In this document: positions 7,802 to 14,768 of the stretch, in pieces
Position numbering within the stretch: the first letter of the stretch is position 1
Layout: each line of letters starts with the position of its first letter
From: Acidimicrobiales bacterium
GTDB lineage: Bacteria > Actinomycetota > Acidimicrobiia > Acidimicrobiales > UBA8190
Direction of reading: 5' to 3'
Length of the DNA: 64,000 nucleotides
NCBI GenBank assembly: GCA_035531755.1
Contig: DATKSK010000049.1
Location: forward strand, 1 to 64,000
Made by a program: the position numbers and the translations under genes
Notes under the pieces: generated by a model
Database searches by the model: none
Seen by the model: the letters and a program-made list of their open reading frames with translations, nothing else
What the model was told of the DNA's origin: nothing

Positions 7802-8522
7802 GGCTGGAGGCGGTGCGGGGGATCACCAGCCTGCCATGCTTCGGCCCGGGGACCGGGGCGCCCCCGTCCGCGACGCCGTGATGGCGGGGCACCGCGGCGA
7901 CCTCGCCACCGCCACTGAGCTCGCCCGCCATGCGGACCCGGCCGTGCGCGCCGCCGCGCTCGGTGCCTTGTGCCGCCTGGGGGCGCTCGATGCCCCGGCG
8001 TTGGCCGCGGCTGTCGCCGACGCCGACCCGGCGGTGCGCCGTCGCGCCTGCCTCCTCGCCGGCCGCCTCCTCGCCGCCGCTGCCGACGACGACACCGGCG
8101 AGGACGACACCGGCGACGACGACCACGAGAGGGCCGCGGCGACGGACCTCGTGGTGCTGCTCACCCGGACGCTGGGCACCGACGACGACCCTTCGGTGGT
8201 GGAGGTCGCCGCCTGGGCGCTCGGGGAGGCCGGTCCCCGGTGCGGGCCCGACGCCGTGCGCGCCCTCGAGCAGGTGGCGAGGACGAGCCCGGACGCGCTG
8301 TGCCGGGAGGCGGCCGTGGCCGCGCTGGGCGCCGTCGGCGACGCCGGCGCGCTCGACACGGTGCTCGGCGCGCTCGACGACAAGCCGGCGGTGCGCCGTC
8401 GGGCCGCGGTGGCCCTGGCCGCGTTCGACGACCCGCGCGTCGACGACGCCCTGCGCCGGTGCCTGGACGACCGGGACTGGCAGGTGCGCCAGGCGGCCGA
8501 GGACCTGCTGGGGCGGCCCTGA
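7800..8522 (+). CDS. HEAT-repeat protein
   Basis: A 240-residue, highly acidic and Ala-rich protein made of repeated helical pairs typical of HEAT/PBS-lyase repeats: DPAVRAAALGALCRLGALDAP, DPAVRRRACLLAG, DPSVVEVAAWALGEAG and KPAVRRRAAVALAAFDDPRV. Such scaffolds bind other proteins, so a partner rather than a reaction is expected. The ATG at 7800 is chosen because GGGAGG precedes it by 5 nt and upstream in-frame residues run into the neighbouring protease gene on the other strand. An Asp-rich insertion (around residues 97-110) interrupts the second and third repeats. The specific role is unknown. Confidence 0.75.
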   Translation: MAGGGAGDHQPAMLRPGDRGAPVRDAVMAGHRGDLATATELARHADPAVRAAALGALCRLGALDAPALAAAVADADPAVRRRACLLAGRLLAAAADDDTGEDDTGDDDHERAAATDLVVLLTRTLGTDDDPSVVEVAAWALGEAGPRCGPDAVRALEQVARTSPDALCREAAVAALGAVGDAGALDTVLGALDDKPAVRRRAAVALAAFDDPRVDDALRRCLDDRDWQVRQAAEDLLGRP

Positions 8523-8524
8523 CG

Positions 8525-8539
8525 CCACGCGCCGCGTGG
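8525..8539. terminator. short hairpin between convergent genes
   Basis: A perfect 7-bp stem (ccacgcg/cgcgtgg) with a one-base centre lies 2 bp beyond the HEAT gene stop and before the convergent mreB stop. There is no T-tract, so it may only assist termination. Confidence 0.35.
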
Positions 8540-8561
8540 GCGCGGGGGCGCCGTGGTGCGT

Positions 8562-9563
8562 TCAGGCGTCGGCGACGAACAGCTGGCGTAGGGTGTCGAA
8601 CGACTCCAGGCAGTGCCCGGCGCCGAGCGCCACGCACTCCAGCGGGGTGTCGACGAGGTGGACGGGGACGGCCGTTTCGTTGGCCAGGCGGCGCGCCAGG
8701 CCACGCAGCAGCGCCCCGCCCCCGACGAGGTGGATGCCCTGGAAGATGATGTCCTGCGCCAATTCCGGCGGCGCCGCGCCGAGGCACTCCACCGCGGCGG
8801 CGATGATCTGGCGGATCTGGTCCTCCACGGCGCCGCGCAGTTCGGCCGGGGTCAGCACCACCGTCTTGGGCATGCCGGTCATCAGCTCGCGCCCGCGCAC
8901 CTCGGCCTTCACCTCGTCGCTGTAGGGCGCCGCCGACCCGATCGCCAGCTTGATCTCCTCGGCGGTGCGCTCGCCGATGGCCACCCCGTGCTCGCGCCGC
9001 ACGTAGGTCTGGATGGCGGCGTCGATGTCGAACCCGCCGCAGCGGATCGCCTCGGACGCCACCACGCCCCCGAGCGAGATGACGGCCGTCTCCGACGTCC
9101 CGCCGCCGACGTCGACCACCATGTTGCCGATCGGCTCGTGGATGGAGAGCCCCGCGCCGATCGCAGCGGCCATGGGCTGCTCGATGAGGTACGCGGCGGA
9201 CGCGCCGGCCCGGTGGGTCGCCTCCTTCACCGCCCGGCGCTCCACCGACGTGATGGCCGACGGCACGCAGATCAGCACGCGCGGCTTGTTGATGCGGCTG
9301 ACACCGCAGCGCTGGAGCAGGAGCCGGATCATGCGCTCGGTGATGTCGAAGTCGGTGATGGCACCCTGGCGCAGCGGGCGGACGGCCACGATGTAGCCCG
9401 GGGTCCGGCCGATCATCTGCCAGGCGTCCTGGCCCATGGCCAGGACCTCGTGGGTGCGCGTGTTGAGGGCGATCACGGTCGGCTCGTTCAGCACGATGCC
9501 CTTGCCCCGCGCGTAGACGAGCGTGTTGGCCGTGCCGAGGTCGATGGCGAGGTCCCTAGCCAC
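8562..9563 (-). CDS. mreB: MreB-like actin-family cytoskeletal protein
   Basis: A 333-residue bacterial actin. It has the phosphate-1 loop LAIDLGTANTLVYARGKG, the phosphate-2 region NMVVDVGGGTSETAVISLGG and the adenosine motif IHLVGGGALLRGLARRL. MreB polymerises under the membrane and guides cell-wall synthesis in rod-shaped cells. The GTG at 9563 gives the standard MreB N-terminus. The usual mreC and mreD partners are not in this window; the neighbours are an HtrA-like gene (divergent) and a HEAT-repeat gene (convergent). Either the partners lie elsewhere or this is a stand-alone MreB paralogue. Confidence 0.9.
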   Translation of the reverse strand: MARDLAIDLGTANTLVYARGKGIVLNEPTVIALNTRTHEVLAMGQDAWQMIGRTPGYIVAVRPLRQGAITDFDITERMIRLLLQRCGVSRINKPRVLICVPSAITSVERRAVKEATHRAGASAAYLIEQPMAAAIGAGLSIHEPIGNMVVDVGGGTSETAVISLGGVVASEAIRCGGFDIDAAIQTYVRREHGVAIGERTAEEIKLAIGSAAPYSDEVKAEVRGRELMTGMPKTVVLTPAELRGAVEDQIRQIIAAAVECLGAAPPELAQDIIFQGIHLVGGGALLRGLARRLANETAVPVHLVDTPLECVALGAGHCLESFDTLRQLFVADA

Positions 9564-9586
9564 GTCGCCCCGCTCGCACGCAGGCC

Positions 9587-9592
9587 ATCGTA
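9587..9592 (-). promoter_or_regulatory. -10 element of mreB
   Basis: TACGAT lies 23 nt upstream of the mreB GTG, giving a short leader of about 16 nt. Confidence 0.35.
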
Positions 9593-9665
9593 CGGCCAAC
9601 CGCCCCGGGCCGTGGCGGGTGGCGTCCCCGCCGCGGCGCGACGTCCCTTCGTGGGGGCCCGCAAG

Positions 9666-9671
9666 TATCCT
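9666..9671 (+). promoter_or_regulatory. -10 element of the HtrA-like gene, leaderless
   Basis: TATCCT lies 8 nt before the ATG at 9680. No Shine-Dalgarno sequence fits between. Confidence 0.45.
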
Positions 9672-9679
9672 CGGGCACG

Positions 9680-10951
9680 ATGAACAGCGGGGGCTCGTTC
9701 ACCGAGGGGGGCATCCCCGACGACCCTGACGGCCAGGACGACGAGGCCGCGGGCCTGCAGCGCGGCTGGATGCCGCCGGACGACCGCCTGTGGCGGCACC
9801 CGTCGGAGATCGCCCGCTTCGGGCCGCCGCGTCCGGTCTCCTCGCTCGTCGACCCCGCCGGCGGGGGCTGGCACCGCCGAAAGGTGCGGCGGGCCTCGCT
9901 GACCGCAGGCGTCGTCGGTGTCGCCGCCGTGGCCACGACGGTGGCCGTGGCGCTCTCTCTCGTCGACGCCCAGAGCTCCACGACCGCGCTGAAGGTGCAG
10001 GCGGGGGGCGGCGCCAGCGCGATCACAGTGGCCACGACATCTCTCACCACGTCCGTCATCGGCCACGACGTCATGCGGCTCGTGGCCTCGGTGCGCCCGT
10101 CCCTGGTGGGACTCGAGCCGCTGGCGGGCGGCGCCGCGGCGCGCATGACCGGTGTCGTCCTCCCGGGGGGGGCGCTGGTCGTGACGTCGGCGGTGGCGGT
10201 GGCCGGCGTGTCGCAGGTCGACGTCGTGACGTCCGACGGCCGGCGCCATCCCGGCAAGGTGGTGGGCTCCGATGCGCATTCGGGTGTGGCCGTGATCAGC
10301 ACCGGTGGCGGCCTCGTCCCGGCGACGTTCGCCGACGAGGCGGTGCAGCCCGACGACCTCGCCGTCGTGGCCTGCCTGTGCTCCGGAGCCGTGGCGTCGA
10401 GCACGTCGCCCCCGGACGCGCCCGCGGCTGCCGGTGTGGGCATGGTCAAGGAGGTGGGCACCGACGTCACGCCGCAAGGCGGGTCGGACCTCGTGAACGC
10501 CATCGAGGCGGAGATGCCGCTCGGCCCGACGTCGTGGGGCGGCGTTCTCCTCGACGGTCACGGACGCGTGATCGGCATCCTGGACGGGCAGACCAATACG
10601 GCCGGTGACACGCTCGGCGTCTTCGTGCCCGCACCGTTGGCCGAGGGCGTGGCGACCGAGCTGGCGCAGGCGCACACCGTGGACCACGGGTGGCTCGGGG
10701 TCGTGTGCGGGGACGGGGGCTCCGCCGGGGCCACGGTGACGAAGATCCTGCCGGGGAGCCCGGCGGCGGCGGCCGGCCTCCACAGTGGCGACGTCGTGGT
10801 CGGGGTCGACACCCACGCCGTGAGCACCGTCGCCGACCTGCAGGAGCGCCTCTACACCGTGCCGCCGGGCACGACCGTGCAATTGGACGTGGAGCGCGGC
10901 ACGGCGAGCGCCGAGGTGTCGGTCAAGCTGGCGGACGCTCCGGCGAGCTGA
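9680..10951 (+). CDS. HtrA/DegP-like PDZ protein lacking the catalytic triad
   Basis: A 423-residue protein with a cytoplasmic N-terminus, one membrane helix (about 72-96), a trypsin-like double barrel (about 125-320) and a C-terminal PDZ domain (about 330-420; PGSPAAAAGLHSGDVVVGVD). In active HtrA proteases the His, Asp and Ser lie in TNAHVV, TDLAVL and GNSGGPL motifs. Here the equivalents read TSAVAV (Val172), SGVAVI (Gly202) and TSWGGVL (Trp286), so all three catalytic residues are missing. The fold should survive, so the protein probably acts as a periplasmic sensor, chaperone or adaptor. The assignment to the HtrA family is firm; loss of activity is inferred from alignment by eye. Confidence 0.82.
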   Translation: MNSGGSFTEGGIPDDPDGQDDEAAGLQRGWMPPDDRLWRHPSEIARFGPPRPVSSLVDPAGGGWHRRKVRRASLTAGVVGVAAVATTVAVALSLVDAQSSTTALKVQAGGGASAITVATTSLTTSVIGHDVMRLVASVRPSLVGLEPLAGGAAARMTGVVLPGGALVVTSAVAVAGVSQVDVVTSDGRRHPGKVVGSDAHSGVAVISTGGGLVPATFADEAVQPDDLAVVACLCSGAVASSTSPPDAPAAAGVGMVKEVGTDVTPQGGSDLVNAIEAEMPLGPTSWGGVLLDGHGRVIGILDGQTNTAGDTLGVFVPAPLAEGVATELAQAHTVDHGWLGVVCGDGGSAGATVTKILPGSPAAAAGLHSGDVVVGVDTHAVSTVADLQERLYTVPPGTTVQLDVERGTASAEVSVKLADAPAS

Positions 10952-10988
10952 CGCGCCGCCCGCCGCCGGAGCGGCGAGGTCGTCCGCC

Positions 10989-10994
10989 TACGAT
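10989..10994 (+). promoter_or_regulatory. -10 element of the DUF2342 gene, leaderless
   Basis: TACGAT lies 7 nt before the GTG at 11002, supporting that start and a leaderless transcript. Confidence 0.5.
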
Positions 10995-11001
10995 CCAGGG
11001 A

Positions 11002-12327
11002 GTGGCATTCCCGGGCTCCGGCGCGAGCGGCAACTTCTTCGAGCAGATCCTGGCCGACCTGCTCCAGCTGATGGGCGGCGCCGCCTCGGGCGGCGCCCGC
11101 GTCGACCTGGCCCGGACCCTGGCCCAGGGCGTGGCGACCGGCGGGGAGCCCGAGGGGAACGTCGACCCGGTCGACCGCATCCAATTCGAACAGCTGGCCC
11201 ACGTGGCCGAGCTGCACGTGGCCGAGCTGACGGGCCTGCCGCTCACGCCCACGGGGGCGCCCGTCGAGGTCGCCGTCGTCGGCCCCGGGGCCTGGGCCTG
11301 GCAGACGGTGGAGGACTGGCGGTTCCTGCTCGACGCCATGACCGGCACTGCCGGCGACGACTCGGGGGGCGACGACTCCCCGGGCGGTGACCCCGGGAGC
11401 GGCGATGCGTCCGGCGGGGGCGCCGCTGCCGTGCCGGGGGAGGAGCGCGGGACGCCGCCGGGCCCGCCGGCATCGGCACCCGACGTGCCGGGGCTCGGCC
11501 TCGCCGACCTCGGGCGCCCCCTCGACGAACCCGAGGTACGACCCGCCGACCTCGTCGCCCGGTGGATGGCGACCATGGGGCCGATGCTCGCCGCCATGCA
11601 GCTCGGCTCGGCGGTCGGGCACCTGGCGCGCTCCACCATGGGCCCCTACGAGCTGCCCATCCCCCGCCCCGGGTCGCGCCTGCTGGTGGTGCCGGCCAAC
11701 GCCACGCGCTTCGCCGAGGACTGGAGCCTCGCCCCCGACGAGGTGCGCCTGTGGGTCTGCCTGCGGGAGATGACCGTCCAGGCCGTGCTGTCGAGGCCGC
11801 ACGTGGCGGCGCGGGTGCGCGAGCTCCTCGTGCGCGTCGTGCAGGGCATGGCGGCGGAGGCCGCTGGCCTCGTCGACCGCCTGCAGGACATCGACCCCTC
11901 CCAGCCCGACGCGCTGCAGGGCCTCATCGGCGACCCCACTTCCTTGATGAACCTCGAGCCCTCCCCCGCACGCCAACGGGCGTCCGACGATCTCATGGCC
12001 GTGGTGGCCGCCCTGCTCGGGTACGTGGAGCACGTCCTCGACCTGGCCGCCGCCCGGCTCCTCGGTGGGCGGGGCGCCATCGCCGAGGCCTGGCGGCGCC
12101 GGCAGGTGGACCGCGAGACGTCGGAGCGCGCCGCCGAGATGATGTTCGGCCTCGACCTCGGGCCCGCGCAGATCGACCGGGGAGCGGACTTCGTGCGGGG
12201 CGTGCGCGACCGCGCCGGTGACGACGGCCTGGCCCGGTTGTGGTCGGGGGCCCGGACCCTGCCGACGCCCTCCGAGGTGGACGCCCCCGGGCTGTGGCTC
12301 GAACGGATCAGCCTCGACGACGCCTGA
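11002..12327 (+). CDS. DUF2342 / zincin-like protein (F420-associated family)
   Basis: A 441-residue protein of the actinobacterial DUF2342 family, annotated in databases as a zincin-like or coenzyme F420-associated putative hydrolase. Family traits are the C-terminal block AALLGYVEHVLDLAAARL, then RRRQVDRETSERAAEMMFGL and a distal segment ending PSEVDAPGLWLERI. Residues 110-150 are a Gly/Asp/Ser-rich low-complexity insert between the N-terminal helical part and the conserved core (from about 175). A classical HExxH is not visible; EHVLD occupies the equivalent helix, so metalloprotease activity is doubtful. The start is set by the -10 element 7 nt upstream. Confidence 0.72.
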   Translation: MAFPGSGASGNFFEQILADLLQLMGGAASGGARVDLARTLAQGVATGGEPEGNVDPVDRIQFEQLAHVAELHVAELTGLPLTPTGAPVEVAVVGPGAWAWQTVEDWRFLLDAMTGTAGDDSGGDDSPGGDPGSGDASGGGAAAVPGEERGTPPGPPASAPDVPGLGLADLGRPLDEPEVRPADLVARWMATMGPMLAAMQLGSAVGHLARSTMGPYELPIPRPGSRLLVVPANATRFAEDWSLAPDEVRLWVCLREMTVQAVLSRPHVAARVRELLVRVVQGMAAEAAGLVDRLQDIDPSQPDALQGLIGDPTSLMNLEPSPARQRASDDLMAVVAALLGYVEHVLDLAAARLLGGRGAIAEAWRRRQVDRETSERAAEMMFGLDLGPAQIDRGADFVRGVRDRAGDDGLARLWSGARTLPTPSEVDAPGLWLERISLDDA

Positions 12328-12404
12328 CCCTGTCGGCTGACGCCTGGCGCCTGACCTGACGGCCGCCTGACCTGGCGGGCTCTGGCGGGCTGGCGAGGTC
12401 AGGC
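12322..12404. repeat. gcctgacc repeats around two convergent stop codons
   Basis: gcctgacc occurs at 12322-12329, 12349-12356 and 12365-12372, with an inverted copy at 12397-12404. The TGA stops of both convergent genes lie inside copies of this unit. Confidence 0.55.
12365..12404. terminator. hairpin between convergent genes
   Basis: A perfect 9-bp stem (gcctgacct with aggtcaggc) closes a GC-rich loop between the DUF2342 gene and the small gene at 12399. It could terminate transcription from either side. Confidence 0.45.
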
Positions 12405-12701
12405 GGGCGCAGCGGGAGCCGGAGCGGGCTCTTCCTCGGGCACGCCGAGGTCCCACTCGAGCTCCAGGTACTCCCGCTCGGCGTCGCGCACCACACGCTC
12501 GCGGTTGCGCCTGAATTGCGGGTCGTGCGGAGGGAGGAGCGTGAGGCGCGCCAGGGTGCGGTCCCGGAACGGCGAGATCACGGAATCCTCGCCGTAGGTG
12601 GACTGCACCTCCCAGTGGGGGGCGACAGGGCCCAGGTAGACGACGCGGACATGGCCTCGTGGGGGCTGGGGCTCCTCCTGCTCCTCGAATTCCTCGGCCA
12701 C
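12399..12701 (-). CDS. hypothetical acidic protein
   Basis: One hundred residues, unrecognised. It has an acidic start (AEEFEEQEEPQPP), a middle that could form a small beta-rich domain (HVRVVYLGPVAPHWEV, then SVISPFRDRTLARLTLLPP), a basic/acidic helix (RRNRERVVRDAEREYLELEW) and a Pro/Ala tail. The GTG at 12701 is supported by AAGGAGG with 4-nt spacing. It lies back to back with a whiB gene. No signal peptide or membrane segment is seen. Confidence 0.6.
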   Translation of the reverse strand: MAEEFEEQEEPQPPRGHVRVVYLGPVAPHWEVQSTYGEDSVISPFRDRTLARLTLLPPHDPQFRRNRERVVRDAEREYLELEWDLGVPEEEPAPAPAAPA

Positions 12702-13040
12702 ATCGCCTCCTTGGTGGGCGCCACACCGGTGATCGGGGGGAAAGACGGCGACCCCGGCGGCGGGCCCAGCCTAACGGGTGGCGGCCGCGCCCCTCTCCCG
12801 CCGTCCGACCCGGCTGCCGGCGCTCCCACCAGGGACTTGGGAGAAACCGAGGGAAAGTGTGCGGACTCACAGGTTTTCCCAAGGCGCGTTTGGGAACGTC
12901 TCGGGGGAACAGCTGGGACCGGCGGCGGGCTGCCGGGCGGGCCCGGCGTGAGGGATCCGGGCGCCACCCCCCGTAATCCATACGGGACGGCGTGACGGAA
13001 ACACCTCGCTGGTAGTCTGAACCCCGGTATCGGAGGCGCA
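12702..13040. promoter_or_regulatory. divergent upstream region of a small gene and whiB
   Basis: There is no gene in these 339 bp. Minus strand: TAGGCT at 12768-12773 could serve the small gene, and its ribosome-binding site is at 12706-12712. Plus strand: three related segments, A (12836-12848), B (12872-12883) and C (12889-12897), can pair as A with B or B with C. TAGTCT at 13013-13018 and GGAGG just before 13041 serve whiB. Confidence 0.4.
13013..13018 (+). promoter_or_regulatory. -10 element of whiB
   Basis: TAGTCT lies 22 nt before the ATG at 13041, with GGAGG in the leader. A clear -35 was not found at 16-18 bp. Confidence 0.4.
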
Positions 13041-13289
13041 ATGGACAGCGAATGGATGGGCCAGGGAAGGTGCAGGGAGATGGACCCTGCGTTGTTCTTC
13101 CCGAGCGACGGCATCGGTGTGCAGGCTGCCCAGCGCATCTGCTCCGAGTGCCCCGTGAAGGGCCCGTGCCTGGAGTACGCCCTCGACAATCGGGTGGACC
13201 ACGGCGTCTGGGGCGGCACGTCCGAACGGGAGCGCCGCCGCATCCTCCGGCGTCGCCGCCTCTCGAGGCTCCAGGCCACCCACACCTGA
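13041..13289 (+). CDS. WhiB-family Fe-S transcription factor
   Basis: An 82-residue WhiB protein, an actinobacteria-specific 4Fe-4S regulator that binds the primary sigma factor. The four cluster Cys are C11, C34, C37 and C43 (C-x2-C-x5-C). The G-V-W-G-G turn follows, and an Arg-rich C-terminal helix (SERERRRILRRRRLSRL) binds DNA. It is one of two WhiB genes within 1.2 kb, on opposite strands and separated by a formiminotransferase gene. GGAGG five nucleotides before the ATG supports the start. Which WhiB subclass it is cannot be told safely. Confidence 0.93.
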   Translation: MDSEWMGQGRCREMDPALFFPSDGIGVQAAQRICSECPVKGPCLEYALDNRVDHGVWGGTSERERRRILRRRRLSRLQATHT

Positions 13290-13317
13290 GCCCCGCCATG
13301 CGGGTCGGGCCCCCGGG

Positions 13318-14169
13318 GTGACGCCGGCCGTGCTCGAGTGCGTGGTGAACGTCAGCGAGGGCCGGGACGCCGCGACCGTGGCCGCCGTGGGTGCGGCCGG
13401 CGGGGACTGCCTGCTCGACGTGCACAGCGATCCCGACCACAACCGGTCGGTCCTGACACTGGCCGGCCCCGCGGTCGAGGAGGCGGTGCGCGCCGTGGCC
13501 CGGGCGGCGCTCCTGCGGATCGACCTGCGGCACCACGACGGGGTCCACCCCCGACTCGGTGCGCTCGACGTGGTCCCCTTCGTCACCTTGGGACCCGACG
13601 GTGCCCCCCTGCCCCCGGGATCGGACCTCGCCCCCGCGTTGGCGGCCCGGAACCGGTTCGCGGCGTGGGCGGGTGAGGAGTTGGGCCTTCCGTGTTTCCT
13701 CTACGGCCCGGAGCGCACCCTGCCGGAGGTGCGGCGCACCGCCTTCCGCGGGTTGTCCCCCGACACCGGCCCGACGCGGCCGCACCCGAGCGCGGGGGCC
13801 TGCGCCGTCGGCGCGCGCCACGCCCTCGTGGCGTACAACCTGTGGCTCGCCACCCCCGACGTGTCGACGGCACGCGCCATCGCCGCCGCGCTACGGGGAC
13901 CGGCGGTGCGGGCGCTCGGGCTGGCGCTGCCCGGGGCGGCACAGGTGTCGTGCAACCTCGTCGACCCGCTGCGGTTCGGCCCGGCCGACGCCTTCGACGC
14001 CGTGGAGCGACTGGCCCGGCAGGCCGGCACGCGCGTGGCACGCGCCGAGCTCGTCGGGTTGGCTCCGGCCGCCGTGGTGAACGGTGTGCCCGTGACGCGC
14101 CGGCGCACCCTGGACCTCGATCCCGAACGGACCGTCGAGGCTCGCCTGGCGCAGGTCAGCGCCCCCTGA
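13318..14169 (+). CDS. glutamate formimidoyltransferase
   Basis: A 283-residue protein matching the N-terminal and central formiminotransferase domains of FTCD. It transfers a formimino group from formiminoglutamate to tetrahydrofolate in histidine breakdown. The diagnostic start is LECVVNVSEGRD, with LDVHSDPDHNRSVLTLAGP and the catalytic-loop region HHDGVHPRLGALDVVPF following. The cyclodeaminase domain is absent, as in many bacteria. The start is GTG at 13318. It lies alone between two whiB genes with no other histidine-degradation gene nearby, so a role in general one-carbon metabolism is also possible. Confidence 0.85.
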   Translation: MTPAVLECVVNVSEGRDAATVAAVGAAGGDCLLDVHSDPDHNRSVLTLAGPAVEEAVRAVARAALLRIDLRHHDGVHPRLGALDVVPFVTLGPDGAPLPPGSDLAPALAARNRFAAWAGEELGLPCFLYGPERTLPEVRRTAFRGLSPDTGPTRPHPSAGACAVGARHALVAYNLWLATPDVSTARAIAAALRGPAVRALGLALPGAAQVSCNLVDPLRFGPADAFDAVERLARQAGTRVARAELVGLAPAAVVNGVPVTRRRTLDLDPERTVEARLAQVSAP

Positions 14170-14182
14170 GGGACGCGACCCG

Positions 14183-14211
14183 GAGGGCGCGCCCGGTGCG
14201 GGCGCGCCCTC
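14183..14211. terminator. strong hairpin between convergent genes
   Basis: A perfect 12-bp GC stem (gagggcgcgccc with gggcgcgccctc) with loop ggtgc sits between the formiminotransferase gene and the convergent whiB. It would work as a bidirectional intrinsic terminator, lacking only a long T-tract. Confidence 0.65.
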
Positions 14212-14217
14212 TGGACG

Positions 14218-14505
14218 TCACGACGCCGAAGCGGTCGCCGCCGCGCGGCGGCTCATGGCACGGGCCCGGCGCAGACGCCGGCGCTCGCGCTCCGACAGGC
14301 CGCCCCAGATGCCGAACTTCTCGCCGTTGGCGAGCGCGTACTCGAGACAGTCCTCGCGCACCACGCAGCCCCGGCACACTTCCTTGGCCTCACGCGTGGA
14401 CGCGCCACGCTCCGGGAAGAACAGGTCGGGGTCGACCCCCATGCAGTTGGCCCTCGACTGCCAGTCGCGGTCCTGGCGGCCGTACAACAGTGAAACGGCG
14501 TCCAC
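14218..14505 (-). CDS. WhiB-family Fe-S transcription factor (second copy)
   Basis: A 95-residue WhiB protein. The cluster Cys are C21, C44, C47 and C53, followed by EKFGIWGGLSERERRRLRRA and an Ala/Arg tail. The GTG at 14505 is chosen because AGGGGAGG lies 7 nt upstream; a longer reading would start inside that ribosome-binding site. It differs from the neighbouring WhiB in the loop before the W turn (KFGIWGG against HGVWGG), so the two are paralogues rather than a recent duplication. The upstream region to 14768 contains an AT-rich patch unusual for this genome, which probably holds its promoter. Confidence 0.92.
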   Translation of the reverse strand: MDAVSLLYGRQDRDWQSRANCMGVDPDLFFPERGASTREAKEVCRGCVVREDCLEYALANGEKFGIWGGLSERERRRLRRARAMSRRAAATASAS

Positions 14506-14768
14506 CGGTACGCCTCCCCTCACCACCTAGTGGCATATATGTAGTTACAAGTGTGTCATCATGGTCGATCACCTCTGGGGGTGCAAGGGGCAATATCCGG
14601 CGGATGCAGGTGGTATTGCACGCAGCGTGACAGCGACGCCGTCACGCACCGGCACGCGGTGACGCGCACCGTGGCATGTCCGACGCGCTATGCCTCATTG
14701 TGAGTTCGCACACGCAGGCGCGTCGAACACTCGTTCCCCGAAAGGACGTCGAGCGGCGCGAACGTGCG
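14506..14768. promoter_or_regulatory. upstream region of the second whiB
   Basis: There is no gene. An AT-rich stretch near 14530-14560 (with [15 protein letters not shown] sequence) is the most AT-rich part of this region and likely includes the whiB promoter. A GC-rich imperfect inverted repeat lies near 14625-14650 (gtgacagcgacgccgtcac). Confidence 0.3.

Noticed and set aside
11002-12327. Active HExxH metalloprotease
   Set aside because: The conserved helix reads EHVLD with no His-Glu-x-x-His; only family membership, not activity, is supported.
10852-13821. Long minus-strand frame across DUF2342, the small gene and whiB
   Set aside because: It runs through well-supported genes on both strands and has only low-complexity content.
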